From Candidatus Iainarchaeum sp. (GTDB lineage Archaea > Iainarchaeota > Iainarchaeia > Iainarchaeales > JAAZKV01), in assembly GCA_028691435.1 (NCBI GenBank), contig JAQUZG010000006.1, positions 1 to 6,897 of the forward strand: 6,897 nucleotides of DNA, given 5' to 3'. A model generated the notes under the pieces. It saw only the letters and a list, made by a program, of their open reading frames with translations, had not been told where the DNA came from and ran no database searches. Position numbers and translations under genes: made by a program. This document shows, in pieces, positions 5,237-6,897 of this stretch (positions are counted from its first letter, which is position 1; each line of letters begins with the position of its first letter).

Positions 5237-6535
5237 TTATATTAAAAATGCACTTGCTGTTACACTTGCATCCCAAGAAAATCTTGGTCGTATTTTTACC
5301 ATCCAAACTTTTTCTGTATTGTCATCAATTATTAGAGCATAACCTTTTTGTCTAGGCATTTCTGAATAAAGTTTGTCTAAGTCTGTTGTCATATAGGTTG
5401 GTCTTATTGCCCCAACTGCTTTTATGTCTGGCTGTGAAGTCATTCTGTGAGATATAAAAATATCACATTGACTTATTGCATCAGGATGTAATTTTTCTGG
5501 CCTTTGAGTTGCTAAAATTAAACCTAAACCAGGTTGTCTTCCCACTCTTACCCACTCTAATAAAACTGGAAGAGCAATATTTGCTTCGTCTTTTGGCATA
5601 AACATGTGTGCTTCATCAATCATCATCCAGATTAATGGCATTTTACTTGCTCGCTTATTTTCTGTAATTAGTTTTATTTCTTCTTCTTTTCTAAAAAGCA
5701 TTCTTTGTTCAAATAGTTTTTTTCCAATTAGTGCAACTACAATATCTTTTATTCCTTCGGCTCCTACGGTTTGTCTATATGATGAAACATCAATTGCGGT
5801 TATTGCACCAGGTGTTGCTAAATCTGAAATCTTTGTTCCATCTTTTTCGATTAATCCCCAAGATTTTGCAAGATTTAATCTACTTATTACTGCTTGTTTA
5901 GTTTCTTCCTTTGCATCAGTGTCACTTTTTACTGCGCCAATTAATTCATCAATTCCATAATAAGTTCCTACTTTTTCTTTTACTCTTTGTACAATTCTTG
6001 AAATTAAAATGCCTTCTGGATCATTCCATGAAAGGTGAAATAATGCTAGCCATTCTGTTTCTTCTAGCTCTGAACATTTTAGTGTAAATGCTCCATCAAT
6101 TGGCAATTTTTTTTCTTGATAAAATGCAAGTTGGCCTTTTGGTACAAAAATTTTTACATTTGTTTGTTCGGGTTTTAAATCCCATTCACTTAAATCTTTT
6201 AAATCATTTTGACCAGCTGGAATTTTTAATCCCCAAAATATACCCACTGTATCAATTGTAATTGTTGAAACTCTGCTTCTTATAACTGGATCAAGTCTAG
6301 CCATTTCTTCCATAATTACGGCCAATGTATAGGACTTTCCTCCTCCCCTCTTACCGCAAACTAAAATTAAGTGAGGTCTAGAAACATCAACTAAAACTTT
6401 TCTTCCAAGAACTGGTTTTTCTCCACTTGACATTACTACTTTTCCTATATATGCTGTTCCGCTTGAACCATATTTTTCAATGTCTTTTAAGTCTCTACCA
6501 AGAATTGCTGGTTCAACTGAAAAACTTTCATTCAT
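5237..6535 (-). CDS. HerA-like hexameric ATPase (FtsK/HerA superfamily, DUF87 type)
   Basis: A 432-residue RecA-fold ATPase of the HerA/FtsK group, which work as hexameric rings that move DNA or other polymers using ATP. Residues 1-55 form a short beta-rich N-terminus; Walker A is GKRGGGKS (61-68, K67), Walker B is LIWMMIDEAH (301-310, D307 and E308), followed by the arginine-finger-type WVRVGRQPGLG (328-338), the sensor ATQRP (342-346), SQCDIFISHRMTSQPDIKA (355-373) and the end LIIDDNTEKVWMVKIRPRFS (401-420). The ending matches a group of archaeal HerA-like ATPases distinct from canonical HerA (about 500 residues, next to nurA); no nurA, mre11 or rad50 is in the window, so its process is unknown. 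It lacks membrane segments. Expression is probably leaderless: no Shine-Dalgarno site, and a TATA box 26 bases upstream. The kinase-fold gene follows after 16 bases. Confidence 0.92.
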   Translation of the reverse strand: MNESFSVEPAILGRDLKDIEKYGSSGTAYIGKVVMSSGEKPVLGRKVLVDVSRPHLILVCGKRGGGKSYTLAVIMEEMARLDPVIRSRVSTITIDTVGIFWGLKIPAGQNDLKDLSEWDLKPEQTNVKIFVPKGQLAFYQEKKLPIDGAFTLKCSELEETEWLALFHLSWNDPEGILISRIVQRVKEKVGTYYGIDELIGAVKSDTDAKEETKQAVISRLNLAKSWGLIEKDGTKISDLATPGAITAIDVSSYRQTVGAEGIKDIVVALIGKKLFEQRMLFRKEEEIKLITENKRASKMPLIWMMIDEAHMFMPKDEANIALPVLLEWVRVGRQPGLGLILATQRPEKLHPDAISQCDIFISHRMTSQPDIKAVGAIRPTYMTTDLDKLYSEMPRQKGYALIIDDNTEKVWMVKIRPRFSWDASVTASAFLI

Positions 6536-6556
6536 AAGTAGAAAAAGACTTTGAAA

Positions 6557-6564
6557 TATATTAA
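6557..6564 (-). promoter_or_regulatory. TATA box of the HerA-like operon
   Basis: TTAATATA on the minus strand is centred about 26 bases before the A of the ATG at 6535, with purine-rich AAAAGTAA upstream as a possible BRE. This spacing predicts a leaderless transcript. Confidence 0.55.
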
Positions 6565-6626
6565 TATTACTTTTAGAAAAAAGTTTAATTAAAGTTGATT
6601 ATAAAATAAACAAGTGTAAAAAATAA

Positions 6627-6651
6627 TTTTTCTAAAAAAGATTTAGAAAAA
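6627..6651 (-). terminator. Hairpin terminator of the surface-protein gene
   Basis: TTTTTCTAAA and TTTAGAAAAA are perfect 10-bp arms with a 5-base loop just after the stop codon at 6653, followed on the minus strand by TTATTTTTT. Confidence 0.6.
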
Positions 6652-6652
6652 A

Positions 6653-6897
6653 TTAGTCTTTTTTTGATTTGATTATAATTATTGACATTATAGTTAAAAC
6701 TGATAAAATAATAACTAAGAAATTATTATCTGGAATTAAAACATTTACTTGTGGTTTTTCATAAATGTTTACGTCATAAGTACAAACATTCCCAACACAA
6801 TTAGATAATTCAGATTGATAATTTCCTGTACAAAATGGAGAAGTTGGATAAATTTTACAAAAATCAATAGTTTTTTGACATTCTTGAGAAGAACTTT
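6653..6897 (-). CDS. C-terminal end of a cysteine-rich, membrane-anchored surface protein (partial)
   Basis: Only the last 80 residues are in the window; the start is beyond base 6897. The visible part has five cysteines in a 40-residue stretch (SQECQK, DFCKIY, SPFCTG, SNCVGN, NVCTYD), then PQVNVLIPDN, one membrane helix (about LVIILSVLTIMSIIII) and the basic cytoplasmic tail KSKKD, followed by TAA at 6655-6653. This is the usual end of archaeal surface proteins that pass through Sec and stay anchored by a C-terminal helix with the cysteine-rich part outside. The evenly spaced cysteines suggest disulfides, but no named domain is recognised. It is upstream of and codirectional with the HerA-like gene, separated by a terminator and a separate promoter, so not one operon. 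Confidence 0.8.
   Translation of the reverse strand, partial: SSSQECQKTIDFCKIYPTSPFCTGNYQSELSNCVGNVCTYDVNIYEKPQVNVLIPDNNFLVIILSVLTIMSIIIIKSKKD

Noticed and set aside
5604..5960. A 118-codon plus-strand ORF
   Set aside because: It lies fully antisense to the HerA-like ATPase, whose protein sequence is clearly conserved.

Overview
The window looks like a chromosomal piece of a very A+T-rich archaeon, most likely a small-genome DPANN lineage (Woesearchaeota/Pacearchaeota-like). The support is: a class II tRNA-Leu without an encoded CCA, an archaeal RelE-type toxin with a DUF2683-like antitoxin, an archaeal HerA-family ATPase, archaeal-style TATA boxes about 26 bp upstream of two start codons (suggesting leaderless mRNAs), and Shine-Dalgarno sites in front of other genes. 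The exact lineage is inferred, not proven.

Layout from left to right. At 1-1027 (minus) lies the N-terminal 342 residues of pyruvate, phosphate dikinase, cut by the window edge. At 1028-1352 is a spacer of over 300 bases that holds the ppdK promoter, a small broken ORF (about 1119-1314, minus) and the leuA leader. At 1353-2519 (plus) is a LeuA-type 2-isopropylmalate synthase that lacks the C-terminal regulatory domain; it is the only confident plus-strand gene. At 2538-3449 (minus) is a signal-peptide protein with four membrane helices and a G-P-K-P motif. At 3579-4090 (minus) is a two-gene RelE-type toxin-antitoxin operon with an ATGA overlap. At 4091-4445 is a gene-free stretch with the operator-like palindromes of the toxin-antitoxin operon, a fragment resembling the 3' end of a tRNA, and five hairpins. 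At 4446-4529 (minus) is tRNA-Leu(UAG). At 4609-6535 (minus) is a probable two-gene operon: a HerA-like hexameric ATPase followed by an unannotated protein in which I see the motif order of a protein-kinase fold. At 6653-6897 (minus) is the C-terminus of a cysteine-rich, membrane-anchored surface protein.

Metabolically, PPDK links pyruvate and phosphoenolpyruvate, and LeuA would draw acetyl-CoA and 2-oxoisovalerate into leucine synthesis, but no other leucine gene is visible, so the exact role of LeuA is open. The most unusual parts are the HerA-kinase-fold pair, the hairpin array directly downstream of tRNA-Leu with the nearby tRNA-end fragment, and the frameshifted small ORF beside leuA.
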